Source: Prevotella sp. oral taxon 475
GTDB taxonomy: Bacteria > Bacteroidota > Bacteroidia > Bacteroidales > Bacteroidaceae
NCBI RefSeq assembly: GCF_018127805.1
Contig: NZ_CP072334.1
Span: 496,001-560,000, forward strand
Length of the DNA stretch: 64,000 nucleotides
Direction: 5' to 3'
Part shown: positions 8,837 to 18,914 of the stretch, piece by piece
Layout of the letters: each line of letters opens with the position of its first letter
How positions within the stretch are numbered: position 1 is the first letter of the stretch
Position numbers and translations under genes: made by a program
The notes under the pieces: generated by a model
Told to the model about the DNA's origin: nothing
Seen by the model: only the letters and a program-made list of their open reading frames with translations
Database searches by the model: none

Positions 8837-10927
8837 ATGCTCGACCAAGATATTACCTATCTTCCCGGTGTCGGACCTCACCGCAAAGAGATATTGAGCA
8901 AAGAGCTCAACATCCACACCTTTGGCGACCTCCTCGAATACTATCCCTACAAATACGTCGATCGCAGTCGCCTCTACCGCATCGCCGATTTGCAAGGAAC
9001 GCAGCCCTTCGTCCAGATAAAAGGGCAGATCCTGAGCTTTGAAGAGTTCGTCATGGGCGTACGTAAGAAGCGGATTGTGGCCCACTTCACCGATGGCACC
9101 GGCATCGTAGATCTCGTCTGGTTTCAGTCTACCAAATACGTCGCCACCACCTACAAAGTCAATACCGACTACATCGTTTTCGGCAAGCCCAGCCTCTATG
9201 GCGGTAGATATCAGTTCGCTCACCCCGACATCGATCCCGCCGACACCCTGCAACTCTCCGATATGGGCCTGCAACCCTACTACGGCACGACCGAACGCAT
9301 GAAAAAAGCCGGGATCCTCTCGCGCACCCTCGAACGTCTCACCAAAAGTCTTCTCCAACGCCTCCCTGCGCCCCTCCCCGAAACCCTTCCCCCCTTCATC
9401 ACCGCCCCGCTCCATCTCATCTCCCGCAACGACGCCTGTCATCAGATCCATTACCCCCGCAGCACCGCCCAACTCCAACAGGCCCAGCTCCGCCTCAAGT
9501 TCGAAGAGCTCTTTTACGTCCAGCTCAATATCCTGCGCTACGCCAGCCATCACCGTCGTCAATATCGCGGCTACCGATTCACAAAAATCGGCCCCCATTT
9601 CCACCATTTCTACACCCACAATTTACCGTTCGAGCTCACCGGAGCCCAGAAACGCGTCATGCACGAGATACGCCGCGACATGGACAGCGGTCATCAGATG
9701 AACCGGCTCCTGCAAGGCGATGTTGGTTCAGGCAAAACCCTCGTCGCCCTCATGTCGATGCTCATTGCCGTAGACAACGGATTTCAGGCCTGCCTGATGG
9801 CCCCCACCGAAATCCTCGCCGAGCAGCATCTTGTCACCATCCGCCAGATGCTCGCCGGCAGCAGCGTGCGTGCCGAGCTGCTCACCGGAATTGTTAAAGG
9901 CAAACAGCGGCAGACCTTGCTCTCCGACCTCGTTGCTGGAGAGATACACATTCTCGTCGGCACCCACGCCCTGATTGAAGACAGCGTTCAGTTCTCCCGT
10001 CTCGGACTGGCTGTCATCGACGAACAACACCGTTTCGGCGTCAAGCAGCGCGCCAAACTCTGGGAGAAAAGTTCCACCCCTCCGCACGTACTTGTGATGA
10101 CCGCCACGCCCATTCCTCGAACGCTGGCCATGACCCTCTACGGCGACCTCGACGTCAGCATCATCGATGAGCTTCCGCCCGGTCGCAAACCCATCCAAAC
10201 CCTTCACAAATACGATCACCAGACCACCAGCCTCTACGCCGGCATTCGGCAACAAATTGCCCAAGGCAGACAAGTCTACATCGTCTATCCCCTCATCAAA
10301 GAAAGTGAGAAAAGCGATCTCAAAAACCTCGAAGAAGGCTACGAAGCCCTCAAAACCATCTTCCCTGGCATGCGAATGAGCAAAATACACGGAAAAATGA
10401 AAGCCAAAGAGAAAGAAGCCGAGATGCAACGTTTCGTCGCCGGCGAAACCCAGATCCTCGTCGCCACGACCGTTATCGAAGTCGGCGTCAACGTCCCCAA
10501 CGCCTCCGTGATGGTCATCCTCGACGCCCAACGCTTCGGCCTCTCCCAGCTGCACCAGCTCCGCGGTCGCGTCGGTCGTGGGGCCGACCAAAGTTATTGC
10601 ATCCTCGTCACCGGTCGTCAGCTCTCCGCCGAAACCCGAAAGCGCATCGACATCATGTGCGAGACCAACGACGGATTCCGCATCGCTGAAGCCGATCTCA
10701 AACTCCGCGGTCCCGGCGATCTCGAAGGAACCCAACAAAGCGGAATCGCCTTCGACCTCAAAATCGCCGACATCGCCCGCGACGGCCACCTCGTGCAGCT
10801 TGCCCGCGACGAAGCCCGCAAAGTGGTAGAAGCCGATCCCGACTGCAACCGCCCCGAAAACGCCATCCTTTGGAACCGGCTCAAACAGCTCCGACGCGAC
10901 CACATCGACTGGGCCGCCATCAGCTGA
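8837..10927 (+). CDS. recG: ATP-dependent DNA helicase RecG
   Basis: This 696-residue protein has normal RecG length. RecG reverses stalled replication forks and branch-migrates Holliday junctions. The N-terminal wedge/OB domain starts with the family motif ITYLPGVGPHRKEIL and contains GIVDLVWF. The helicase core shows Walker A GDVGSGKT (Lys300), the DEQH box (395-398, then RFGVKQR), MTATPIPRTLAM, and late motifs VATTVIEVGVNVPNA and QLRGRVGRG. The RecG-type C-terminus (LRGPGDLEGTQQSG) is intact. Codon use resembles the neighbours and no lesion is visible. Confidence 0.97.
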   Translation: MLDQDITYLPGVGPHRKEILSKELNIHTFGDLLEYYPYKYVDRSRLYRIADLQGTQPFVQIKGQILSFEEFVMGVRKKRIVAHFTDGTGIVDLVWFQSTKYVATTYKVNTDYIVFGKPSLYGGRYQFAHPDIDPADTLQLSDMGLQPYYGTTERMKKAGILSRTLERLTKSLLQRLPAPLPETLPPFITAPLHLISRNDACHQIHYPRSTAQLQQAQLRLKFEELFYVQLNILRYASHHRRQYRGYRFTKIGPHFHHFYTHNLPFELTGAQKRVMHEIRRDMDSGHQMNRLLQGDVGSGKTLVALMSMLIAVDNGFQACLMAPTEILAEQHLVTIRQMLAGSSVRAELLTGIVKGKQRQTLLSDLVAGEIHILVGTHALIEDSVQFSRLGLAVIDEQHRFGVKQRAKLWEKSSTPPHVLVMTATPIPRTLAMTLYGDLDVSIIDELPPGRKPIQTLHKYDHQTTSLYAGIRQQIAQGRQVYIVYPLIKESEKSDLKNLEEGYEALKTIFPGMRMSKIHGKMKAKEKEAEMQRFVAGETQILVATTVIEVGVNVPNASVMVILDAQRFGLSQLHQLRGRVGRGADQSYCILVTGRQLSAETRKRIDIMCETNDGFRIAEADLKLRGPGDLEGTQQSGIAFDLKIADIARDGHLVQLARDEARKVVEADPDCNRPENAILWNRLKQLRRDHIDWAAIS

Positions 10928-10978
10928 CAACATCCTCCCAAAAACATCGGCATTCCTTGCCTCTTTTCACATTTTTGC

Positions 10979-10986
10979 TACCTTTG
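10979..10986 (+). promoter_or_regulatory. -7 box TACCTTTG for the lipoprotein gene
   Basis: TACCTTTG matches TAnnTTTG and lies 47 bp before the ATG at 11033, in the short gap after recG. A T-rich stretch (ATTTTTGC) sits immediately upstream. Confidence 0.65.
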
Positions 10987-11032
10987 CAAAGACCCTCTAA
11001 AGACAAAACGCCATTAACAATCGAAAACAGAA

Positions 11033-11569
11033 ATGAAAAAGCCTATACACCTCATCTGCATCCTGTTCTTCACATTCACCTTCTCCTCGTGCGAGAATAG
11101 AGAAAAGCAAGCCGACAAACTCGCCGAGCAATTCATGCTCAAAAATCTAAACGACCCCAGCTCCTACCAGCTCGTAGAGCGCGGGCCCATCGATTCGCTC
11201 TATTCTCAGTATCGTTTCACCGATGAAGCACAGCATCTCGTCGACCGAATGAAGCAAATTGCCGATTCGGCCGCCCGCTACTCTGCCTCCGTCTCCACCG
11301 TACCCAAGGCCCAGCGGCTCATCGCCGACGGTCAGCGGTTGCTCCGCCGCTACCGCGAAAAACAAAAGACGTTCCCATCCCGCTTCCTCGGCTTCGCCTA
11401 TACCGTTCGGTTTCGCGCCCGCAACGACAAGGGAGCCATCGTGCGCAGCTATGTTGTCTTCCGGCTCAGTCCCGATGCAGATAAAATCACCATCGAAGAC
11501 GGCGACCTCAACATCGTCTCCCTTTTCTCCTCCGAAGTTCTCAGCAAAAATCTCTCACGCACACCTTAA
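11033..11569 (+). CDS. Small lipoprotein of unknown function
   Basis: This is a 178-residue protein. The signal peptide ends in a lipobox (FTFSSC), so Cys20 is expected to be lipidated and the protein anchored in a membrane. The mature part starts with a charged helical stretch (ENREKQADKLAEQF), has a long central helix rich in Lys, Arg and Gln (about 75-120), and ends with a beta-rich segment (FAYTVRFRARNDKG, SYVVFRLSPDADKITIEDGD). This layout recurs in small Bacteroidetes lipoproteins, but I do not recognise a named family. It has its own -7 box and is followed by a strong terminator, so it is probably a single-gene unit. Confidence 0.75.
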   Translation: MKKPIHLICILFFTFTFSSCENREKQADKLAEQFMLKNLNDPSSYQLVERGPIDSLYSQYRFTDEAQHLVDRMKQIADSAARYSASVSTVPKAQRLIADGQRLLRRYREKQKTFPSRFLGFAYTVRFRARNDKGAIVRSYVVFRLSPDADKITIEDGDLNIVSLFSSEVLSKNLSRTP

Positions 11570-11609
11570 TCTCTCTGCACTGCTCTGTTCACTTTAGAGC
11601 AGATCCTCG

Positions 11610-11664
11610 AAAACGGCGATTTTTAGAGTCAACCATTAGATGGATCTCTAAAAATCGCCGTTTT
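11610..11664 (+). terminator. Strong hairpin after the lipoprotein gene
   Basis: Perfect 19-bp arms (11610-11628 and 11646-11664) enclose a 17-base loop. The outer ends are AAAA and TTTT, so it could terminate transcription in either direction. Confidence 0.8.
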
Positions 11665-11780
11665 GTATCTCATGCGTAGAAAAACCTAAAAAGAATCATT
11701 GATGTTTGAATGCTTTTGGATGGAAAAGATAGAAATTCCATCAGATAAAAGGCCTAAATAGACAAACAAAGCTCCAGATC

Positions 11781-11930
11781 CAACGGATTTCGGGCTATTC
11801 TGCCGGAAATGTTAAGGGCTACAACGGATTTTTAACGCCTCCGTTGGGAATGTTAAGGGCGACATCGGATTTTTAACGCTGCCGTCGGAAATGTTAAGGG
11901 CGACATCGGCGCCTTAACATTTACGCTATA
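11781..11930. repeat. 41-bp repeat array, CAACGGATTTTTAACG / GTTAAGGG theme
   Basis: GTTAAGGG starts at 11811, 11852 and 11893, and CAACGGATT starts at 11781 and 11822: both show a 41-bp step. About three and a half units can be traced. Dyad symmetry is weaker than in other arrays (CAACGGA pairs with TCCGTTG in one unit). It abuts the 42-bp array starting at 11927. Confidence 0.82.
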
Positions 11931-12110
11931 GCGAGGCGGAAAATCCTTTGGATTTAGAGCATTGAAAGTATAGCAAGATCAAAAATCTATCGGATTTAGC
12001 GATAGAACGTTATAGCGAAATGGAAAATCCTTTGGATTTGGAGTATTGAAAGGGTAGCGAAATAGAAAATCTATCGGACTTGACGATAGAACGATGTAAC
12101 GAAGTAAACA
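11927..12110. repeat. 42-bp repeat array, TATAGCGA / AAATCC...GGATTT theme
   Basis: TATAGCGA-like motifs start at 11927, 11969, 12011, 12053 and 12095, all 42 bp apart. Each unit contains AAATCC-TTT-GGATTT or a relaxed form of it. Alternate units resemble each other more than their direct neighbours do, suggesting a higher-order 84-bp pattern. No gene is credible in 11570-12237; it holds the two arrays and two hairpins. Confidence 0.82.
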
Positions 12111-12140
12111 GTCAGACGGATTTTGTAGATAAAGATAAAT

Positions 12141-12175
12141 GCGAGGCATAAAAATCAATGATTTTTATGCCTCGC
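12141..12175 (-). terminator. Hairpin downstream of the secreted protein gene
   Basis: Perfect 15-bp arms (12141-12155 and 12161-12175) plus a closing C-G pair leave a 3-base loop. It lies 63 bp past the stop of the minus-strand gene at 12238. There is no clean T-run, so termination strength is uncertain. Confidence 0.6.
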
Positions 12176-12237
12176 GTAAAAAACAGCACGCTATTGGTAG
12201 GAAAAACAGGGCTGTCGAGGAATAGCGTAGGTGGAAT

Positions 12238-13191
12238 TTAGAAGAGTTGGAGGATCTTTTTCACCGTGCCCCTTCCATCTCTAACGATATGGAGTCCGCG
12301 ACCGGGCTGCGGAAGGCGGATGCCGCCGAGGTCATAATATTCCGTCGGTACGGAAGAGGTGGTTTCGTTGGCAGAAATATGAGTAGCGACGGAAGTCCAT
12401 ATCAAGTCATACTCGTTGGACTGCGGGTCGCCTTTGAGTAGCTGACTGACATGGGTAATCAGTCCCTCGGCATTGCGTGTAAAGGTACGCTCTTCGCTTT
12501 TTTCTTCTTGCACAGGGGCTGGCTGGCTATACACCTTTTCATAACAAGTAGTATAGAGGTGCCGGCAGGGGGTGCCGTAGGCTCCGGCCAGCAGACTGCC
12601 AACGGGTAAGAGGGCTTCGAAGCTTATCTGGTTGGAGATCGATGAGAAGAAGGAACGGATAGCGTTGTTGTCGTTAGCAGTGTCGTATTCGTAGCGTTCT
12701 TCGCTGAGGAGATGTCCGTCCTGGGTGGTTTTCACGGCTGTGATGTCGCCGTTGTGCCAGGTGATGTCTACGAGGGTGACACTGCTGCTTTGGCTGTTGG
12801 TGCGCTTGATGCCGACGAGCTGTCGCTGTGTGTCATAGGTGTACTCGAAGAGGTAGTTGTCGGCATTTCCGTTGATATTGACGAGGTCTTTCACGATGAG
12901 CCCGTTTTTTAGGGTGGAAGTCCAGGTGTCTTGTAGGGTAGGGGTGTTGGAAGACATGCTTTTCATCACGATCTGTGTGGCGGTGTAGGTAAAGGTGGAG
13001 GTAGTGGTTTCTTCCTGAGCCGTTCCTGCATCATCGACCTGGGTGTAGGAGCGGATTTTGCCGTCGGGCTGATAAGTGATGTTGGTTTCGTCGGCTCCGT
13101 ATTTGATTTGAATGAGTCTTTTCTCGGTTTGTGCCATGGCGACTGATCCCGAGAGGACGATGCCAAAGGCGAGGGTGTAAATTTTCTTCAT
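12238..13191 (-). CDS. Secreted protein of unknown function with Prevotella-type C-terminal motif
   Basis: This is a 317-residue protein with a signal peptide (MKKIYTLAFGIVLSGSVAMAQ). The body is beta-rich with repeated short strands (IQIKYGADETNITYQPDGK, FEYTYDTQRQLVGIKR) reminiscent of YD/RHS-like hairpins, but I do not recognise a named domain. The end, YYDLGGIRLPQPGRGLHIV followed by a basic tail, resembles the C-terminal motif of many secreted Prevotella and Bacteroides proteins. I chose the ATG at 13191 over the longer frame (to 13323) because the signal peptide begins there; the upstream part overlaps the enolase terminator. It may be co-transcribed with eno at low level. Confidence 0.75.
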   Translation of the reverse strand: MKKIYTLAFGIVLSGSVAMAQTEKRLIQIKYGADETNITYQPDGKIRSYTQVDDAGTAQEETTTSTFTYTATQIVMKSMSSNTPTLQDTWTSTLKNGLIVKDLVNINGNADNYLFEYTYDTQRQLVGIKRTNSQSSSVTLVDITWHNGDITAVKTTQDGHLLSEERYEYDTANDNNAIRSFFSSISNQISFEALLPVGSLLAGAYGTPCRHLYTTCYEKVYSQPAPVQEEKSEERTFTRNAEGLITHVSQLLKGDPQSNEYDLIWTSVATHISANETTSSVPTEYYDLGGIRLPQPGRGLHIVRDGRGTVKKILQLF

Positions 13192-13239
13192 TGAGATGTT
13201 TTTTTCTTTGATTTTTTTATTTCTCGAATGGATAAAGGA

Positions 13240-13270
13240 GGAGAGGCCCTCGGGTTTGAGTGGCCTCTCC
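13240..13270 (-). terminator. Hairpin after eno
   Basis: Nine-base arms GGAGAGGCC and GGCCTCTCC (13240-13248 and 13262-13270) enclose a 13-base loop in the gap between eno and the next minus-strand gene. The following T-run is weak. Confidence 0.55.
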
Positions 13271-13339
13271 TGATGAGGGATTGCGCTTTCTTCGATTTCG
13301 GCTCGGAGGCCGACTGTCGACAAGATGGCGCGAGCGGTT

Positions 13340-14713
<1,374 letters not shown>

Positions 14714-14870
14714 TTATTTTGCAAAGGCGGAAGGTTTTTGATGGGAAAATAGATGCACGCGAAGGGAGGATCACAAGACGGTGTTCTGTGTACTCTGTTT
14801 TTGTCTTTTTATGTGTGGTAAATGGGTTGATGGAATCTCTCAATTGTCAACGAAAATGAGGACTGTGCAC

Positions 14871-15017
14871 AGTTATGACCATCGCTACGTACAGCTACGA
14901 CCACCTCCGCATGTAGCTACGGTCACCTCCGTGTACAGTTATGATCACCTCCGCACGTAGCTACGGTCACCTCTGTGTACAGTTATGATCATCTCCGCAC
15001 GTAGCTATGACAATCGC
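14871..15017. repeat. Seven 22-bp repeats alternating GTAGCTAC and ACAGTTATGA cores
   Basis: Units start at 14871, 14893, 14915, 14937, 14959, 14981 and 15003, exactly 22 bp apart. The cores drift between AGTTATGA and AGCTACGG; GTAGCTAC is a perfect 8-bp palindrome. The linkers are nnCACCTCCGYRYGTA. From 14915 to 14981 the two core types alternate. The array lies between eno and the efflux operon terminator. Confidence 0.92.
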
Positions 15018-15081
15018 CGCTATGCGCAGTCATTATCTCAAGTGATAATTGAAAATCGGTTGCAAGGAAAGACTGTAGTAA

Positions 15082-15124
15082 AAAAGAGAATTGATAGCGC
15101 ACACCGAGCAATCAGTTCTCTTTT
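15082..15124 (-). terminator. Terminator of the efflux operon
   Basis: Arms AAAAGAGAATTGAT (15082-15095) and ATCAGTTCTCTTTT (15111-15124) pair with one mismatch. On the minus strand the stem is followed by a T-run. It lies 49 bp past the stop of the last permease gene. Confidence 0.75.
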
Positions 15125-15172
15125 ATTCTGCATGAACCTAATGAGCAAAACAACGATCATCGTCACTCATAT

Positions 15173-16264
15173 TTATCCATTCTTCTTATAACTCCATACG
15201 GCCCAGGATGCCATTGCGGTTCCCATGACGGTAAGAATGGAGAGGGGAAGGAAGAGGCCTGAAAGGTGAGTGCCGCGGATGAAGATGGAGCGAGCGGCAT
15301 CAATGTAGTGCCGGATAGGGTCGACATAGGTGAGCATCTGCGCCCAATGAGGCATGCTACGAACAGGAGTGAAAAGTCCACTGAGCAGCATCAGACACAC
15401 CATCACGAACCACATCACGAGCATGGCTTGTTGTAGGGACTGGCTGTAGTTGGAGACGATGAGTCCGATGCTGCTGAATACTACGGCCAGCAATATAGCA
15501 AAGAGGTAGAGTAGGGTGATGTTGCCCACTGGCGTGATGTCGTAGACAAGCCAGGCAAGAAAAAGACAGAGAGTGAAGTCAATGAGAGCGATGCACCAAT
15601 AAGGTAAGAGCTTGGCCAGGATGAACCGACTTTTCCGAACAGGAGTGACGTTGATTTGTTCGATAGTTCCCGTTTCTTTTTCTCCAACGATGTTCAACGC
15701 AGGCAGGAAGCCGCACATCATGACCATTACCATAGCCATGAGTGCCGGAATCATATTCACTTTGTAGCTCTCGTGACGGTTGTACAGTCGGTGAGTGGTG
15801 ATTTTTTGTAAGGTGGGTGGCGGTAGAGGATCGTTAGCAAGTTGGGTGGTGGCGATGATGTTGGTGAGATAAGCTGCGCCGATGTTTCCCTTGGTGCCGT
15901 TCACCGCATTGGCAGCGATGAGCAGAGGGGCCGCTTTGCGGTTGACGAGATGACGGGCGAAGTGCGGTGGAATGACGAGGATGAGGTCGGTCTTGCCCTG
16001 TTCCATGCTCAGCAACGCGTGCGGATAGGAGGACGACAGACCGCGGAATCGGAAATGAGGGGAAACTTCAAGGCGTTGAATCAGTTGGCGCGAGAGGGTG
16101 GAGTGGTCGTTGTCTACGACGCAGACACCGATGTCGCGCACTTCCATACTCGTGATCCAAGGGGCCACGCACATGATGATGACAGGGAACAATAGGATGA
16201 GACGCATCACGAAGGTGTTGCGGCGTATCTGTATCCATTCTTTTTGTAAGAGATATTTGAACAT
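15173..16264 (-). CDS. ABC-2 type permease subunit (YhhJ/YbhR-like)
   Basis: This is a 363-residue inner-membrane permease of the ABC-2 family. One membrane segment lies near the N-terminus (MRLILLFPVIIMCVAPWI), then a large periplasmic domain, then about five C-terminal segments (MIPALMAMVMVMMCGFLP, LLYLFAILLAVVFSSIGLIV, MLVMWFVMVCLMLLSGLF). The motif EKETGTIEQINVTPVRKSRF is the cytoplasmic coupling signature of this group. I chose the ATG at 16264 (MFKYLLQKEW), since the frame upstream overlaps the intergenic gap. It is last in the TolC-HlyD-ATPase-permease-permease operon and probably pairs with the permease at 16318 to export a drug or lipophilic compound. Confidence 0.88.
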   Translation of the reverse strand: MFKYLLQKEWIQIRRNTFVMRLILLFPVIIMCVAPWITSMEVRDIGVCVVDNDHSTLSRQLIQRLEVSPHFRFRGLSSSYPHALLSMEQGKTDLILVIPPHFARHLVNRKAAPLLIAANAVNGTKGNIGAAYLTNIIATTQLANDPLPPPTLQKITTHRLYNRHESYKVNMIPALMAMVMVMMCGFLPALNIVGEKETGTIEQINVTPVRKSRFILAKLLPYWCIALIDFTLCLFLAWLVYDITPVGNITLLYLFAILLAVVFSSIGLIVSNYSQSLQQAMLVMWFVMVCLMLLSGLFTPVRSMPHWAQMLTYVDPIRHYIDAARSIFIRGTHLSGLFLPLSILTVMGTAMASWAVWSYKKNG

Positions 16265-16317
16265 ATTGTTGAGGAAGGGAGGAAAGAGAATGTAAGGAGG
16301 GAAAAGGAGTAAGAGAA

Positions 16318-17421
16318 TCACTCCAGTCGGGTTTTGAATCTTTTCAATGCGATCATCAGGATCAGAACGCTCATGATTGAGAGGATGCCGACTTCTTTCG
16401 CTACCATCTGCAACGGCACACCCATCACCATCAGTTTGCGAATGGCGGAGATGAACCAACGGGCCGGAATCACAGTCGACACCCATTGCAACGGCGCAGG
16501 CATGCTTTCGATGGGATAAATCATGCCCGAGAGCAACAAACTGGGCAAGAGCATCAGCATGCCCGAGATAAGAAGAGCCTGCAATTGTGTGCGGGCCACC
16601 ACGCTGATGAGCAATCCCAAGGAGAGAGCCAAGAGGATGTAAAGCAGGCAGAGAGAAAGGATGGCGAGGAGATTCCCTGCAACAGGCACTTGCAGCACAA
16701 CGTTGGAGATGACGAGAATGAAGCCCAGAATAAGGATGGACAGCAGCAGATAGGGAACAGCTTTGGCTATCAGCATCATGAAAGGGCGAACGGGTGAGAC
16801 GAGCAACACTTCCATCGTGCCGCGTTCTTTCTCGCGGACGATGCTCACCGAGGTCATCATTGCACAGATGAGTAACAGCAGAGTGCCCATGATACCGGGA
16901 ACAAAGTTGTAGGCACTTTTCATCTGCGGGTTGTAAAGCAGGCGAGTAACGACGGAGGGAGTCTGTTCGGGAGGAAATGTTGAAGCCTCTTCTGCCAGTT
17001 CAGCCGACACAATCTGTGTAGCATAAGCTCCTTGTTGGGTTGCCTGATTGGGGTCGGCACCGTCGAGAATCAGCTGTACCTGCGCGCCCTTCTCATAACG
17101 ACTGCTGCCCAAGCGAGGAGCGAACACCACGGCGAGGTCGGCTTCCTGATTGCGGATCAGTCGCTCGGCCGCCGCCGCGGTGGGCACACGATGGGTGAGG
17201 AGAAAGTATTCTGAAGCGTCGAGTCGAGCCAGTATGCGTTGTGCCACGTCGTCTGCCGTACTTGTTACAGCCACCACGCGCACATCTTTTACGTCGGTAG
17301 AGAGGGCGAAACCGAAGAGCAGCATCATTACCAGGGGCATACCGAAGAGGATCAGCATCGTTCGGCGGTCGCGCAAGATATGTTTCAGTTCTTTTCCAAC
17401 AAATGCAACAAATAGCTTCAT
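16318..17421 (-). CDS. ABC-2 type permease subunit (YbhS/YbhR-like)
   Basis: This 367-residue permease is paralogous to the next gene in the operon. It starts MKLFVAFVGKELKHILRDRR, has an N-terminal membrane segment (MLILFGMPLVMMLLFGFAL), a periplasmic domain and five C-terminal segments beginning FVPGIMGTLLLLICAMM. The coupling motif is EKERGTMEVLLVSPVRPF. Two different permeases with one double ATPase is the arrangement of the E. coli YbhFSR and RbbA/YhhJ systems. It lies 44 bp after the ATPase gene and 53 bp before the second permease. Confidence 0.88.
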   Translation of the reverse strand: MKLFVAFVGKELKHILRDRRTMLILFGMPLVMMLLFGFALSTDVKDVRVVAVTSTADDVAQRILARLDASEYFLLTHRVPTAAAAERLIRNQEADLAVVFAPRLGSSRYEKGAQVQLILDGADPNQATQQGAYATQIVSAELAEEASTFPPEQTPSVVTRLLYNPQMKSAYNFVPGIMGTLLLLICAMMTSVSIVREKERGTMEVLLVSPVRPFMMLIAKAVPYLLLSILILGFILVISNVVLQVPVAGNLLAILSLCLLYILLALSLGLLISVVARTQLQALLISGMLMLLPSLLLSGMIYPIESMPAPLQWVSTVIPARWFISAIRKLMVMGVPLQMVAKEVGILSIMSVLILMIALKRFKTRLE

Positions 17422-17465
17422 GTCTTTTTTTTCTTTTTGTTTTGAGAACCAATCGGGATAGACTA

Positions 17466-18914
17466 CTATTCTCCTCGTTCGGCCTTCCGGGCCAAAAGCG
17501 TGAACACCTCTCCCAAATCACCTTTCGCGAACTGTCTCTTCAGTTCGTCCGGCGTGCCCAATGCCCGTATCTTTCCATCCACCATGATAGAGATTCGGTC
17601 GCAATATTCGGCCTCGTCCATATAGTGTGTCGTAACGAAGACAGTGATGCCGTTGGCCGCCGCCTCGTAGATGAGTTGCCAAAACTGCCATCGTGTAGTG
17701 GCATCGACGCCGCCTGTGGGTTCGTCGAGGAAGACCACCTCGGGCGAATGGAGAATACTCACCATGAAAGCCAACCGTTGTTTGTAGCCCAACGGTAAGG
17801 TCTGCACGCGGCGATCGGCATAAGAGGTGATGTCAAGGCGGTGCAACAAGCGTTGGGTTTTCTGTCGGATGTCTTCGGCCTTCATGCCGTAGATGCCGCC
17901 GAAGAGGCGGATATTCTCGCGCACAGTAAGGTCGGCGTAGAGCGAAAACTTCTGACTCATATATCCAATGCGCTTTTTGATCTCCTCGTGTTGCGTGTAA
18001 ACGTCGAGACTGGCCACTGTTGCCGTGCCCCCAGTGGGCCTACTCAGACCCGAGAGAATGCGCATGGCAGTGGTCTTTCCGGCTCCGTTGGCACCGAGAA
18101 AGCCGAAGACTTCGCCACGACGCACACTGAACGAGATGTCGTCTACGGCTCGAAACATCCCGAAACTCTTCACCAAATGCGACACCGTGATGACCTCATC
18201 AGCCGTCGAACATCCCTCTGTTGTCTCCTGCCGCAGCTCTTTGGCCTCCTCGGGGCATACCATTGGCACCGCCCCCGCAAAAGAAGCACTTGTTGGTAGG
18301 GGCATTTCCACCCGCAGGTCGCACCGTTTGATCTCGTCTTCGTAGGGAGTAGCCACCAGGGTAGTGATGCCTCGGTGTTTGAGTTGGGAAAGCATCTCCC
18401 AGAATTCGGTGCGCGAAACGGGGTCGACCCCTGTGGTGGGCTCGTCCAGCAGTAACACCTCCGGGCGATGAATCAGGGCGCAACTCAAGGCCAGTTTCTG
18501 CTTCATACCACCCGAGAGAGCCCCGGCACGGCGGTGTTGGAAGCGTTCTATCTGTCCGTAAATCTCTTTTACGTCGTCGTATCCCTGGGCGATGGTGGTG
18601 CCGAAGAGAGTGGCAAAGAAGCTTAGGTTTTCTTTTACGGTGAGATCGGGATAGAGACTGAACTGTCCAGGCATATATCCCACGCGGCGGCGGATGATCT
18701 TGGCCTGGCGAACCACGTCAAGGCCGTCGACTGTGGCCGTGCCTTGGTCTGGCAGAAGCAGTGTGGCCAGGATGCGGAACAGGGTAGACTTGCCCGTCCC
18801 GTCCGGCCCGACGAGGGCGCAGAGAGAGCCCTGCGGAACGGCGAACGAGAGGTGGTTCAAGGCGCAGACCTGTCCGTAGCTTTTGGAAAGCCCTGTCACT
18901 TCGATGGCGTTCAT
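17466..18914 (-). CDS. ABC transporter with two ATP-binding domains in one chain (YbhF-like)
   Basis: This 482-residue protein carries two nucleotide-binding domains. Domain 1 (about 1-235) has Walker A GPDGTGKST, signature LSGGMKQKLALS and Walker B LLLDEPTTGVDP. Domain 2 (about 255-475) has GANGAGKTT, VVFLDEPTGGVDA, and the signature region LPLGYKQRLAF instead of the usual LSGGQ, as in YbhF-type second domains. It powers the two permeases downstream. The start at 18914 (MNAIEVTGLSKSYG) overlaps the HlyD stop as ATGA, so translation is probably coupled. The much longer open frame upstream is only the shadow of the hlyD gene. Confidence 0.92.
   Translation of the reverse strand: MNAIEVTGLSKSYGQVCALNHLSFAVPQGSLCALVGPDGTGKSTLFRILATLLLPDQGTATVDGLDVVRQAKIIRRRVGYMPGQFSLYPDLTVKENLSFFATLFGTTIAQGYDDVKEIYGQIERFQHRRAGALSGGMKQKLALSCALIHRPEVLLLDEPTTGVDPVSRTEFWEMLSQLKHRGITTLVATPYEDEIKRCDLRVEMPLPTSASFAGAVPMVCPEEAKELRQETTEGCSTADEVITVSHLVKSFGMFRAVDDISFSVRRGEVFGFLGANGAGKTTAMRILSGLSRPTGGTATVASLDVYTQHEEIKKRIGYMSQKFSLYADLTVRENIRLFGGIYGMKAEDIRQKTQRLLHRLDITSYADRRVQTLPLGYKQRLAFMVSILHSPEVVFLDEPTGGVDATTRWQFWQLIYEAAANGITVFVTTHYMDEAEYCDRISIMVDGKIRALGTPDELKRQFAKGDLGEVFTLLARKAERGE

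Noticed and set aside
9728..10933. 401-codon frame opposite recG
   Set aside because: A shadow of a conserved helicase; its composition is rich in Val, Gly and Asp, as is usual for antisense frames.
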